Assembly (NCBI GenBank): GCA_946407175.1
Contig: CAMJNB010000039.1
Location: forward strand, 1 to 8,300
DNA from: an uncultured Selenomonadales bacterium
GTDB taxonomy: Bacteria; Bacillota_C; Negativicutes; Selenomonadales; Selenomonadaceae
DNA: 8,300 nt
Direction of reading: 5' to 3'
Shown: positions 1 through 6,538 of the stretch, one piece after another
Layout of the letters: every line of letters starts with the position of its first letter
Position numbering within the stretch: position 1 is the stretch's first letter
Made by a program: the position numbers and the translations under genes
Notes under the pieces: model-generated
Told to the model about the DNA's origin: nothing
Seen by the model: only the letters and a program-made list of their open reading frames with translations
The model's database searches: none

Positions 1-117
1 GGACTTGGTACGGTTACTGCGGCTGAAAACGGATACTTGAAAATAAGTTTTACAAATCCCGAAATTGGTGAAAAGATGTTAAAGTCAGTTGCCGCACCGA
101 TTGAAAAAGCTGATGAA

Positions 118-120
<3 letters not shown>
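1..120 (+). CDS. pcrA: ATP-dependent DNA helicase PcrA/UvrD, C-terminal end (partial)
   Basis: Frame 1 is open from the window edge to TAG at 118-120 and gives 39 residues, starting GLGTVTAAENGYLKISF. This resembles the small tudor-like domain at the C-terminus of PcrA/UvrD superfamily 1A helicases, which typically reads as a G-x-G-T-V strand, a short acidic turn, a hydrophobic strand and a final APIEK-like segment; here APIEKADE precedes the stop. In that family the helicase unwinds DNA 3' to 5' in repair and plasmid replication, and this tail contacts RNA polymerase. All helicase motifs lie outside the window, so the call rests on the tail and on the well-known pcrA-ligA order of Firmicutes. 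The stop codon is the first unit of a 7-base tandem array. A different protein with a similar terminal barrel remains possible. Confidence 0.72.
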
Positions 121-2229
<2,109 letters not shown>

Positions 2230-2232
<3 letters not shown>

Positions 2233-2274
2233 ATGATGACCGTTAATAGCCACCTGTTACAAGCTATCGGCTAA
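2230..2274. repeat. Degenerate heptad array after the ligA stop
   Basis: From the ligA TAA the sequence can be cut into 7-base units: TAAATGA, TGACCGT, TAATAGC, CACCTGT, TACAAGC, TATCGGC, then TAA. The units are more diverged than in the first array but keep the same phase and the TA-(A/G)-(G/C)C core. It also contains an imperfect stem, CCG (2240-2242) plus ATAGC (2246-2250) against GCTAT plus CGG (2263-2270), with a 3-base bulge. It lies directly upstream of the ligA terminator. Confidence 0.72.
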
Positions 2275-2285
2275 AAATAAAAATT

Positions 2286-2315
2286 CTCTCGGCAAAATTC
2301 GTCGAGAGTTTTTTT
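2286..2315 (+). terminator. Rho-independent terminator of ligA
   Basis: CTCTCGGC (2286-2293) pairs with GTCGAGAG (2301-2308) around a 7-base loop. This gives 8 pairs including one G-U, followed by seven T (2309-2315). It lies 54 bases after the ligA stop and before the promoter of the next gene. Confidence 0.9.
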
Positions 2316-2327
2316 GTTGCATATTCC

Positions 2328-2356
2328 TTTACAAAATTTTTTTCTTTTGGTAAACT
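2328..2356 (+). promoter_or_regulatory. Sigma-70 type promoter of the YvyF-like gene
   Basis: The -35 box TTTACA (2328-2333) is separated by 17 bases from the -10 box TAAACT (2351-2356). The -10 is preceded by TGG, an extended -10 element. Transcription would start near 2363, only a few bases before the GGGTGA ribosome binding site. I see no flagellar sigma-D/sigma-28 style box here. Confidence 0.6.
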
Positions 2357-2378
2357 ACTTAAAAAAGGGTGATAAAAA

Positions 2379-2903
2379 ATGATGAGACCAAAGAAAACTA
2401 CTTCACAAGCAAAGTTAATGTACTGCGAAGAATGCGGCAAGCTTTTCAGTTCATTGCGCGGCGAAAAACTTTGTCCGCAATGCGGGGCAAAAGATCGTGA
2501 GGCAAAAGATAAAATAAAAGAATATCTTAGAGACAATCCCGACGCTACATTGAAAGAGGCGGCGGCGGCAACGGGAGCACCTGCCGAAACTGTCAAGCGC
2601 TTTACAATGGAAGTCATTTCGTCCAAATTAAGTTCCAACAAAATGGGTGAAACTGAACACCCCTGCGCGAATTGCGGCAAAATGATAAAGACCGGCATGT
2701 ACTGCCCCGCTTGTTCCGCCGAATTGCAGAAAAAAGCTCAACAAAATGCGCAGGCTATGTCCGCCGTCACCACTACACGCGAAGAAGATTCTAAACCGCG
2801 CGAAGTCAAAGGTTTAGACTCCGATTTCAACAAGGCTTTAAATTCAAAACCTGCACGTCGCAGAATGTATCAAAGTGTTATTGACGATCGTAAAGACAGA
2901 TAA
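2379..2903 (+). CDS. YvyF-like (TIGR03826-type) flagellar operon zinc-ribbon protein
   Basis: The product has 174 residues. Residues 14-35 form a first zinc knuckle (C16, C19, C32, C35). Residues 40-80 then read like the helix-turn-helix part of the B. subtilis YvyF/TIGR03826 family: KEYLRDNPDATLKEAAAATG, followed by a segment ending in a KRF-like helix. A second knuckle follows at C96, C99, C109, C112. The tail (about 115-174) is polar, Gln/Lys/Arg-rich and probably flexible. Family members lie in flagellar regulons (near flgM/flgK) and are thought to influence flagellar gene expression; their biochemistry is poorly known. No other flagellar gene is visible here: the gene is bounded by a terminator on each side and has its own promoter, so it appears to be a single-gene unit. 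GGGTGA at 2367-2372 supports ATG 2379; ATG 2382 is also possible. A generic zinc-ribbon regulator is the alternative. Confidence 0.68.
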   Translation: MMRPKKTTSQAKLMYCEECGKLFSSLRGEKLCPQCGAKDREAKDKIKEYLRDNPDATLKEAAAATGAPAETVKRFTMEVISSKLSSNKMGETEHPCANCGKMIKTGMYCPACSAELQKKAQQNAQAMSAVTTTREEDSKPREVKGLDSDFNKALNSKPARRRMYQSVIDDRKDR

Positions 2904-2958
2904 GCGACATTAAAATATTTTTTAGCTTAAATCAGTCTTAATTTAATTTAGTGAGGGC

Positions 2959-2985
2959 AAAAAATTTTGTGAGAGAAAATTTTTT
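2959..2985. repeat. Perfect A/T inverted repeat in the yvyF-dacA spacer
   Basis: AAAAAATTTT (2959-2968) and AAAATTTTTT (2976-2985) are perfect reverse complements around GTGAGAG. The ten pairs are all A-T, so as RNA this is a weak hairpin ending in a T-run. It could be an auxiliary terminator of the upstream gene or simply A-tract DNA. The gap 2904-3106 holds this repeat, the terminator at 3003-3036 and no convincing gene. Confidence 0.6.
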
Positions 2986-3002
2986 CCAATTACCTTGTCA
3001 AG

Positions 3003-3036
3003 TTCATCCCACTTCTATGTGGAGATGAATTTTTTT
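3003..3036 (+). terminator. Rho-independent terminator, possibly an attenuator, upstream of dacA
   Basis: TTCATCCCAC (3003-3012) pairs with GTGG-A-GATGAA (3019-3029). This gives ten pairs with one bulged A around the loop TTCTAT, followed by seven T (3030-3036). It ends the upstream transcript about 130 bases after its stop and lies about 70 bases before dacA. Because I find no clear promoter between 3037 and 3094, it may act as an attenuator for dacA rather than only as an end point. Confidence 0.87.
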
Positions 3037-3106
3037 AACTTTTCGACAAAAATTTTTCTAACTTTTTACGCCTGAATTTCGATTTGCTTTTAAAGGGGGT
3101 ATGCTC

Positions 3107-3952
3107 ATGGCAACAGATTTATACTGGCCTGAAAGGTTACGCGGATTAATTTCTACGGTCAACGCGTCCGACGTGCTGGCAGTCATTTTAGTAGCAATTA
3201 TAATTTACAAACTTTATCGAATGATTGAAGGCACCCGCGCAGTTACGCTTGTCAAAGGCATACTGGTTTTATTTACCGTAAATTTTTTGTGCAACATGTT
3301 GCACTTGCACTTATTGTCATGGCTTTTTGAAAAAATAATGACGTGGTCTTTTGTCGTCTTGCCAATCGTGTTTCAGCCGGAATTGCGCCGTACACTTGAA
3401 AAACTCGGTGAAGGAAGATTTTTATTTGAAGACAGAGTGAGCTTGGACGAAGAGGAAGCAAATAAAGTCGTCAAAGAATTGGTCGCGGCGTCCAAAGAAC
3501 TTTCTGCTACAAAAACCGGTGCGCTGATGGTTATTGAACGTGAAATGGGCTTGAATGATATCGGCGACACGGGCATAAAAATAGACGCTTTGATAACGTC
3601 CGAATTTTTATTAAATGTCTTTATACCGAATACGCCCTTGCATGACGGCGCGGCGATTATTCGCGGTAAAAGATTAATTTCTGCAGGTTGTCTTCTTCCA
3701 CTTACCGAAAGACGCGGATTGCCGAAAGAATTGGGGACTCGTGACCGTGCCGCGATAGGTTTATCGGAGCAATGCGACGCCTTAGTTTTAATCGTAAGTG
3801 AAGAGACAGGGACCATTTCCATTGCAGATAACGGACGCCTTACGCGCCGCCTTGATGAAAATACTTTAGCCGCCGCACTTCGCCCCGCATTTATTAAAGC
3901 CGACAGAAAGAAAGGTCACAACTTCTTTGAACTGTGGCGGAGGAAGGATTAA
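3107..3952 (+). CDS. dacA: Membrane diadenylate cyclase CdaA/DacA (c-di-AMP synthase)
   Basis: The product has 281 residues, the usual CdaA length. It joins two ATP into cyclic di-AMP, the second messenger for K+, osmotic and cell-wall homeostasis in Firmicutes. Three membrane segments occupy about 21-40, 45-66 and 70-90. The cytosolic DAC domain (about 100-262) holds the DGA catalytic motif (D180-G181-A182 in NTPLHDGAAII) and SEETGTIS (231-238). The second signature, normally RHR, reads RDR (R212-D213-R214) in LGTRDRAAIGLSE, an unusual substitution in a nucleotide-contacting motif. GGGGG (3095-3099) fits ATG 3107 with 7-base spacing; ATG 3101 sits against the ribosome site and is rejected. 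The regulator gene cdaR (ybbR) and glmM, normally adjacent, are absent: the next gene is convergent. Confidence 0.95.
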   Translation: MATDLYWPERLRGLISTVNASDVLAVILVAIIIYKLYRMIEGTRAVTLVKGILVLFTVNFLCNMLHLHLLSWLFEKIMTWSFVVLPIVFQPELRRTLEKLGEGRFLFEDRVSLDEEEANKVVKELVAASKELSATKTGALMVIEREMGLNDIGDTGIKIDALITSEFLLNVFIPNTPLHDGAAIIRGKRLISAGCLLPLTERRGLPKELGTRDRAAIGLSEQCDALVLIVSEETGTISIADNGRLTRRLDENTLAAALRPAFIKADRKKGHNFFELWRRKD

Positions 3953-3966
3953 TTAATTAAGAATTA

Positions 3967-4003
3967 AAAGCTACCCGCTACTCGCTACCAGCTACCCGCT
4001 ACT
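3967..4003. repeat. Heptad array between convergent dacA and csoR
   Basis: Read on the minus strand from 4001 the units are TAGCGGG, TAGCTGG, TAGCGAG, TAGCGGG, TAGCTTT. The first TAG is the stop codon of the csoR-like gene. All five units carry TAG, and offsets of 0, 7 and 14 place a stop in every reading frame of that strand. The array lacks complementary halves, so it makes no long hairpin. No classical terminator is visible for either convergent gene in 3953-4003; between the dacA stop and the array there is only A/T sequence with a TTAATTAATTAA palindrome. Confidence 0.88.
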
Positions 4004-4307
4004 TTATAAACTGTTCAATCGCCTTATGAAGATTTTCAATCGCCTGCTTGTCACCGTCATTAATCGCGTCAATAATGCAGTGCTCCATATGATCTTTCAA
4101 AATAATTCTGCTTACGGCTTTAATGGCGGCGTCGACGGCGGAAAGTTGTATCAAAACTTCGCTACAGTCCCTGCCGTCGTTAATCATACGCTTTATAGCC
4201 TCAAGGTGACCGATAAGCCGCGCCATTCGATTTAGTACCGCCTTTGTCTGCGTATGCTGATGCTTTATAATCGTGCCGTCCGGTAAAATATGTTCGTGTT
4301 CCTTCAT
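3999..4307 (-). CDS. CsoR/FrmR-family metal-sensing transcriptional repressor
   Basis: The product is 102 residues, all-helical in character. The family consists of four-helix repressors that release operator DNA on binding Cu(I), Ni(II), formaldehyde or sulfane sulfur. The ligand residues are C48, H73 and C77; the 25- and 4-residue spacings equal those of Mycobacterium CsoR (C36-H61-C65), favouring Cu(I) sensing over RcnR or CstR types. The N-terminus is extended and His-rich (H4, H6, H16, H18), which could add ligands. Core motifs include NRMARLIGHLEAIKRMI and CSEVLIQLSAVDAAIKAV. AGGTGGG (4321-4315) lies 7 bases before ATG 4307 and decides that start over GTG 4319. The gene follows tadA by 29 bases, probably in one operon plus its own extended -10. 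No copper ATPase or chaperone gene is nearby, so its target is unknown. The stop codon is embedded in a heptad array. Confidence 0.9.
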   Translation of the reverse strand: MKEHEHILPDGTIIKHQHTQTKAVLNRMARLIGHLEAIKRMINDGRDCSEVLIQLSAVDAAIKAVSRIILKDHMEHCIIDAINDGDKQAIENLHKAIEQFIK

Positions 4308-4335
4308 TGCTAATCCCACCTAAAAATTTTTTCAA

Positions 4336-4344
4336 ATTATAACA
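4336..4344 (-). promoter_or_regulatory. Possible extended -10 promoter of the csoR-like gene
   Basis: On the minus strand TGT directly precedes TATAAT (4341-4336), a perfect extended -10. It overlaps the tadA stop codon. No good -35 is seen about 17 bases upstream (TTATTC). Transcription would start near 4329, just before the AGGTGGG ribosome site, allowing csoR expression apart from tadA. Confidence 0.45.
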
Positions 4345-4819
4345 TATTTTTCTGCGCGGAATAATTTTTAATTCTACGTTCGGCAAAGAAATTTTTCATA
4401 AGTTCACGACATTGCCTTTCCAAAACGCCGGCAGTAACTTGAATTTGATGATTAAGCGCGGCATTGTTCGTGACATTGAAAAGAGATTCGCAAGCGCCGA
4501 ATTTTGAATCAGTTACGCCGTAGACAAGACGTTTAAGTCTGCAAAGTACCAACGCTCCGGCGCACATCGGGCATGGTTCGACTGTGACATAAATCGTGCA
4601 GGTTGACAATCGCCGTCGACCTATTTTTTTTGCACCTTCGCGCAAAAGTAAAATTTCAGCGTGAGCCGTTGCGTCGTCAAGCTGTTCAATTCTATTATGT
4701 TCGGCGCAAACTAAAATGCCGCTCTCGTTAATGAGAACGGCACCTATCGGAACTTCTCCCTCGTCGTAAGCTTTCATCGCTTCCAAAATTGCAAGATTCA
4801 TAAAAATTTCGTCATTCAA
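4337..4819 (-). CDS. tadA: tRNA-specific adenosine-34 deaminase TadA
   Basis: The product is 160 residues, the usual TadA length. It deaminates A34 to inosine in the wobble position of tRNA-Arg(ACG). The cytidine/deoxycytidylate deaminase fold is complete: zinc ligand and catalytic glutamate in TAHAEI (H53, E55), and the other two zinc ligands in PCPMCAGAL (C83, C86). NESG, GEVPIGAVL and the FNVTNN segment are typical of TadA. GAGGTG (4833-4828) lies 8 bases before TTG 4819, giving the start MNDEIFMNLA, which matches typical TadA N-termini; the next ATG (4801) is 26 bases from that site and would lose the first helix. The gene overlaps its upstream neighbour's stop with its ribosome site, suggesting translational coupling. 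Confidence 0.96.
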   Translation of the reverse strand: MNDEIFMNLAILEAMKAYDEGEVPIGAVLINESGILVCAEHNRIEQLDDATAHAEILLLREGAKKIGRRRLSTCTIYVTVEPCPMCAGALVLCRLKRLVYGVTDSKFGACESLFNVTNNAALNHQIQVTAGVLERQCRELMKNFFAERRIKNYSAQKNML

Positions 4820-4826
4820 TTTTAAA

Positions 4827-5078
4827 TCACCTCGTAGGCAACAGTGCTTCCAAATCCATGCTCCCGTAGTAAAATAGGGACTGCGTACCCGTGCTTGTCA
4901 ATTCCAGCTTGTAGGGGTCGGAAATTTTCACGGGCTTGGGCGTATTTTTTTTGCCCATTGCGGCATTTAGTTCATCAAGAAAACTCTTGCCGCCGCCTTG
5001 CTTTTGCTCGTCGTAGCGCCGTCCTACGTCGTTATCGATTCGTTTAACGCGGGCGATTCTTTGTATTCTTTCAATCAT
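4827..5078 (-). CDS. Hypothetical 83-residue protein upstream of tadA
   Basis: I do not recognise this protein. It starts at ATG 5078, 6 bases after a GGCGGTG ribosome-site-like stretch; GTG 5085 overlaps that stretch and is rejected. The N-terminal third is basic (MIERIQRIARVKRIDNDVGR), followed by a polar Gln/Gly linker, a short amphipathic helix (SFLDELNAAMGKK, 32-44), a Pro/Lys linker, and a C-terminal block DPYKLELTSTGTQSLFYYGS that looks the most constrained. There is no signal peptide, membrane segment or cysteine. It is probably a real gene: its TGA stop (4829-4827) falls within the tadA ribosome site and the codon use resembles the neighbours. The ribosome site can be masked by an alternative leader hairpin. 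Any role in tRNA modification is guilt by association only. Confidence 0.7.
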   Translation of the reverse strand: MIERIQRIARVKRIDNDVGRRYDEQKQGGGKSFLDELNAAMGKKNTPKPVKISDPYKLELTSTGTQSLFYYGSMDLEALLPTR

Positions 5079-5084
5079 TTTAAT

Positions 5085-5117
5085 CACCGCCTTTTAATTT
5101 TTTTCGCCCTAAGGCGA
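5085..5117 (-). promoter_or_regulatory. Mutually exclusive hairpins at the ribosome site of the 83-aa gene
   Basis: On the minus strand TCGCC (5117-5113) can pair with GGCGA (5108-5104) around a 4-base loop. Alternatively CGCCTT (5116-5111) can pair with AAGGCG (5093-5088), which covers most of the GGCGGTG ribosome site (5091-5085). Both structures use bases 5113-5116, so only one can form. This is the layout of a translational on/off switch at the end of a structured leader. It is seen as sequence complementarity only. Confidence 0.4.
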
Positions 5118-5356
5118 GCCGGGCTAATATGTCGGTAAGACCTCTTGCCCGGCTGGGGTAACAATCCTTCGCCAATGTTATCCTGCGGTTTTTTACTTAC
5201 AGCACTGTCCATACCTCTCAGGACTGTTTAACCATAAGCCGTAGAGCGGCAGATTAGGATTTACGTCCACCGGTACCTATATATTCGCAAGTAACGTAGT
5301 CAGTTAAGACTTAGGCTAGTCAAACAAGACTTTTACAAGTCTACGCAGTTAAGCGT
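5104..5356 (-). ncRNA. Candidate structured RNA (leader or small RNA) of unknown family
   Basis: The stretch 5079-5494 has no plausible gene. Unlike other spacers here it is not A/T-only, and it is dense in inverted repeats. On the minus strand, in order: ACGC-TTAACT-GCGT (5356-5343); AGACTT-GTAA-AAGTCT (5342-5327), six pairs closed by a GNRA loop; AGTC-TTAACT-GACT (5311-5298), with the same loop as the first; GCCG-CTCTA-CGGC (5250-5238); GTCC/GGAC (5224-5207); TAACA/TGTTA around 5184-5161; an eight-pair GC stem AGCCGGGC/GCCCGGCT (5154-5117); then the switch-like hairpins at the next gene. The GNRA loop and position before the 83-aa gene favour the minus strand. I compared it by eye with tmRNA, RNase P, SRP RNA, 6S, T-box, c-di-AMP, cobalamin, FMN and lysine elements and saw none of their signatures. 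Boundaries are approximate and no convincing promoter was found. Confidence 0.45.
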
Positions 5357-5409
5357 GAGGTTTTTGACTTTTCACACATTCTTTCACCAAATATATCGTA
5401 TAGGCGGGT

Positions 5410-5445
5410 AAAAAAATAAACCCCACCGCAGTTCACGGCAGGGGT
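5410..5445 (-). terminator. Rho-independent terminator of malate dehydrogenase
   Basis: On the minus strand ACCCC-TG-CCG (5445-5436) pairs with CGG-T-GGGGT (5428-5420), eight pairs with a small internal loop and a 7-base apical loop. A T-rich run (5419-5410, TTATTTTTTT) follows. It lies about 50 bases after the mdh stop, on the far side of a heptad array, and separates mdh from the structured RNA region. Confidence 0.85.
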
Positions 5446-5480
5446 GATATTAGCTTGTAGCTTGTAGCCATTAGCTTTAA
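5446..5480. repeat. Heptad array after the mdh stop
   Basis: Minus-strand units are TTAAAGC (5480-5474), TAATGGC (5473-5467), TACAAGC, TACAAGC and TAATATC (5452-5446). The spacer 5481-5494 between the mdh stop and the array is A/T-rich. Unlike the pcrA, csoR and rubredoxin arrays it is not in 7-base phase with the stop codon. It sits immediately before the mdh terminator, as the ligA array does. Confidence 0.8.
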
Positions 5481-5494
5481 TTTTTAATTCTAAA

Positions 5495-6445
5495 TTATTT
5501 CAGCGCGTCACCGATTTTGGAATTGGTCTCACGAGCGGCGGCAACACTTTCAGCGAATTTGGCCTTTTCTTCGTCGGAGAATTTGACTTCAACAATTTTT
5601 TCACAGCCGTCTTTGCCGAGAATTACGGGAACGCCGATGCAAAGGTCTTTTTCGCCGTATTCGCCGTCAAGATATACGCAACAGGGAATTAATTTCTTAG
5701 CGTCAAGAGCGATAGCCTCAACCATAGCCGCTGCAGCCGCGCCGGGTGCGTACCATGCGGAAGTGCCGAGAAGTTTTGTAAGCGTTGCGCCGCCGACTTT
5801 CGTAGATTCAACTGCCTTTGTAATTTGTTCTTGGCTCAAAAGTTGCGTCACGGGAATGCCGCGATACGTTGCAAGACTTACAAGCGGAACCATAGTTTTA
5901 TCGTTGTGACCGCCGACAACCATGCCGTCAACGTCAGTAGGTGTTGCAGGATAGCCTGCCTCTTTCAAAGCCTCTGCAAGGAAGTAACGGAAACGGCTGC
6001 TGTCAAGCATACCGCCTTGACCGAGAATGCGATTGCGCGGAATGTTAGCCGTCTTAAGCGTCAAGTAAGTCATCGTGTCCATAGGATTGGAAATGATGAT
6101 TAAAATGGCGTCAGGCGAATACTGCAGTACGCGATCCACAACCTGCTTTACAATCTTTGCATTGGTGCCGATAAGGTCTTCGCGGCTCATGCCGGGACGA
6201 CGCGGAACACCGGACGTGATAACTACAACTTGCGAACCTGCCGTTGCTTCGTAGTTGTTGGTGACGCCGGTTACCTTCGTGTCGAAGTTAAGCATGTGCG
6301 CCGTCTGCATAATATCCATTGCCTTGCCTTCGGAAAGTCCTTCTTTGATATCGATAAGGACGACTTCACTTGCAAAGCCTTTTGTTGCCAAAACGTTAGC
6401 CGCCGTTGCGCCGACGTTACCTGAACCTACTACAGTGATTTTCAT
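5495..6445 (-). CDS. mdh: NAD-dependent malate dehydrogenase (LDH-like type)
   Basis: The product has 316 residues and interconverts malate and oxaloacetate with NAD(H). Seen: Rossmann motif GSGNVG (7-12) and D32 for NAD preference; the substrate loop PRRPGMSRED (81-90), where arginine stands in place of the LDH glutamine (PRRPG rather than QKPG) and so indicates malate rather than lactate specificity; SNPMD (119-123); catalytic D148 and substrate arginine R151 in MLDSSRFR; and catalytic H180 in GGHND. AGGAGG (6461-6456) precedes ATG 6445 by 10 bases, slightly long. The gene lies 90 bases downstream of rubredoxin on the same strand and ends at a terminator. In anaerobes it may feed the reductive succinate/propionate branch, which is inference. 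Lactate dehydrogenase is the only serious alternative. Confidence 0.95.
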   Translation of the reverse strand: MKITVVGSGNVGATAANVLATKGFASEVVLIDIKEGLSEGKAMDIMQTAHMLNFDTKVTGVTNNYEATAGSQVVVITSGVPRRPGMSREDLIGTNAKIVKQVVDRVLQYSPDAILIIISNPMDTMTYLTLKTANIPRNRILGQGGMLDSSRFRYFLAEALKEAGYPATPTDVDGMVVGGHNDKTMVPLVSLATYRGIPVTQLLSQEQITKAVESTKVGGATLTKLLGTSAWYAPGAAAAAMVEAIALDAKKLIPCCVYLDGEYGEKDLCIGVPVILGKDGCEKIVEVKFSDEEKAKFAESVAAARETNSKIGDALK

Positions 6446-6473
6446 AAAAAAATTTCCTCCTCGTAATATTTGA

Positions 6474-6503
6474 AAACTTATAAGTTTGAGGTTACATTGT
6501 TAA
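6474..6503 (-). promoter_or_regulatory. Possible mdh promoter overlapped by a 14-base palindrome
   Basis: AAACTTATAAGTTT (6474-6487) is a perfect 14-base palindrome, 12 bases upstream of the mdh ribosome site. A -10-like TATAAG (6482-6477) lies inside it, and a -35-like TTAACA (6503-6498) lies 15 bases further up, a short spacing. The palindrome could be an operator covering the -10 box. I do not recognise its regulator; it does not resemble a Rex site. Confidence 0.4.
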
Positions 6504-6510
6504 TTTACTG

Positions 6511-6538
6511 AAAGCTGACAGCTGTAAGCTAAAAGCTA
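6511..6538. repeat. Heptad array at the rubredoxin stop
   Basis: Read on the minus strand from the rubredoxin stop the units are TAGCTTT (6538-6532), TAGCTTA, CAGCTGT and CAGCTTT (6517-6511). The first TAG is the stop codon itself. Every unit contains AGCT, so units can pair weakly with each other. No classical terminator for rubredoxin is visible between 6446 and 6535. Confidence 0.85.

Noticed and set aside
2264..2698. Minus-strand open frame of 144 codons across the YvyF-like gene
   Set aside because: Its 3' end runs through the ligA terminator and it is antisense to conserved zinc-knuckle codons; treated as a shadow.
3037..3094. A promoter directly upstream of dacA
   Set aside because: Candidate boxes (TTCGAC or TCGACA with TTTACG or TTACGC) match poorly at usual spacing, so no promoter is annotated.
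3101..3106. ATG 3101 as the dacA start
   Set aside because: It directly touches the AGGGGGT ribosome site; ATG 3107 is properly spaced.
3373..3822. Minus-strand open frame of 149 codons across dacA
   Set aside because: Antisense to the DAC catalytic domain and without recognisable features.
4308..4319. GTG 4319 as the csoR start
   Set aside because: It lies inside the AGGTGGG ribosome site that serves ATG 4307.
5104..5356. tmRNA, RNase P RNA, SRP RNA, 6S RNA, T-box or a known riboswitch
   Set aside because: I looked for GGTTCRA-CCA and tag region, GAGGAAAGTCC, GGTCCGGAAGGAAGCAGC, AGGGTGGNACCGCG, and c-di-AMP, cobalamin, FMN and lysine signatures on both strands by eye and found none. A covariance search could overturn this.
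5495..6445. L-lactate dehydrogenase
   Set aside because: The substrate loop has PRRPGMSR, the arginine form typical of malate dehydrogenase, not the QKPG of LDH.
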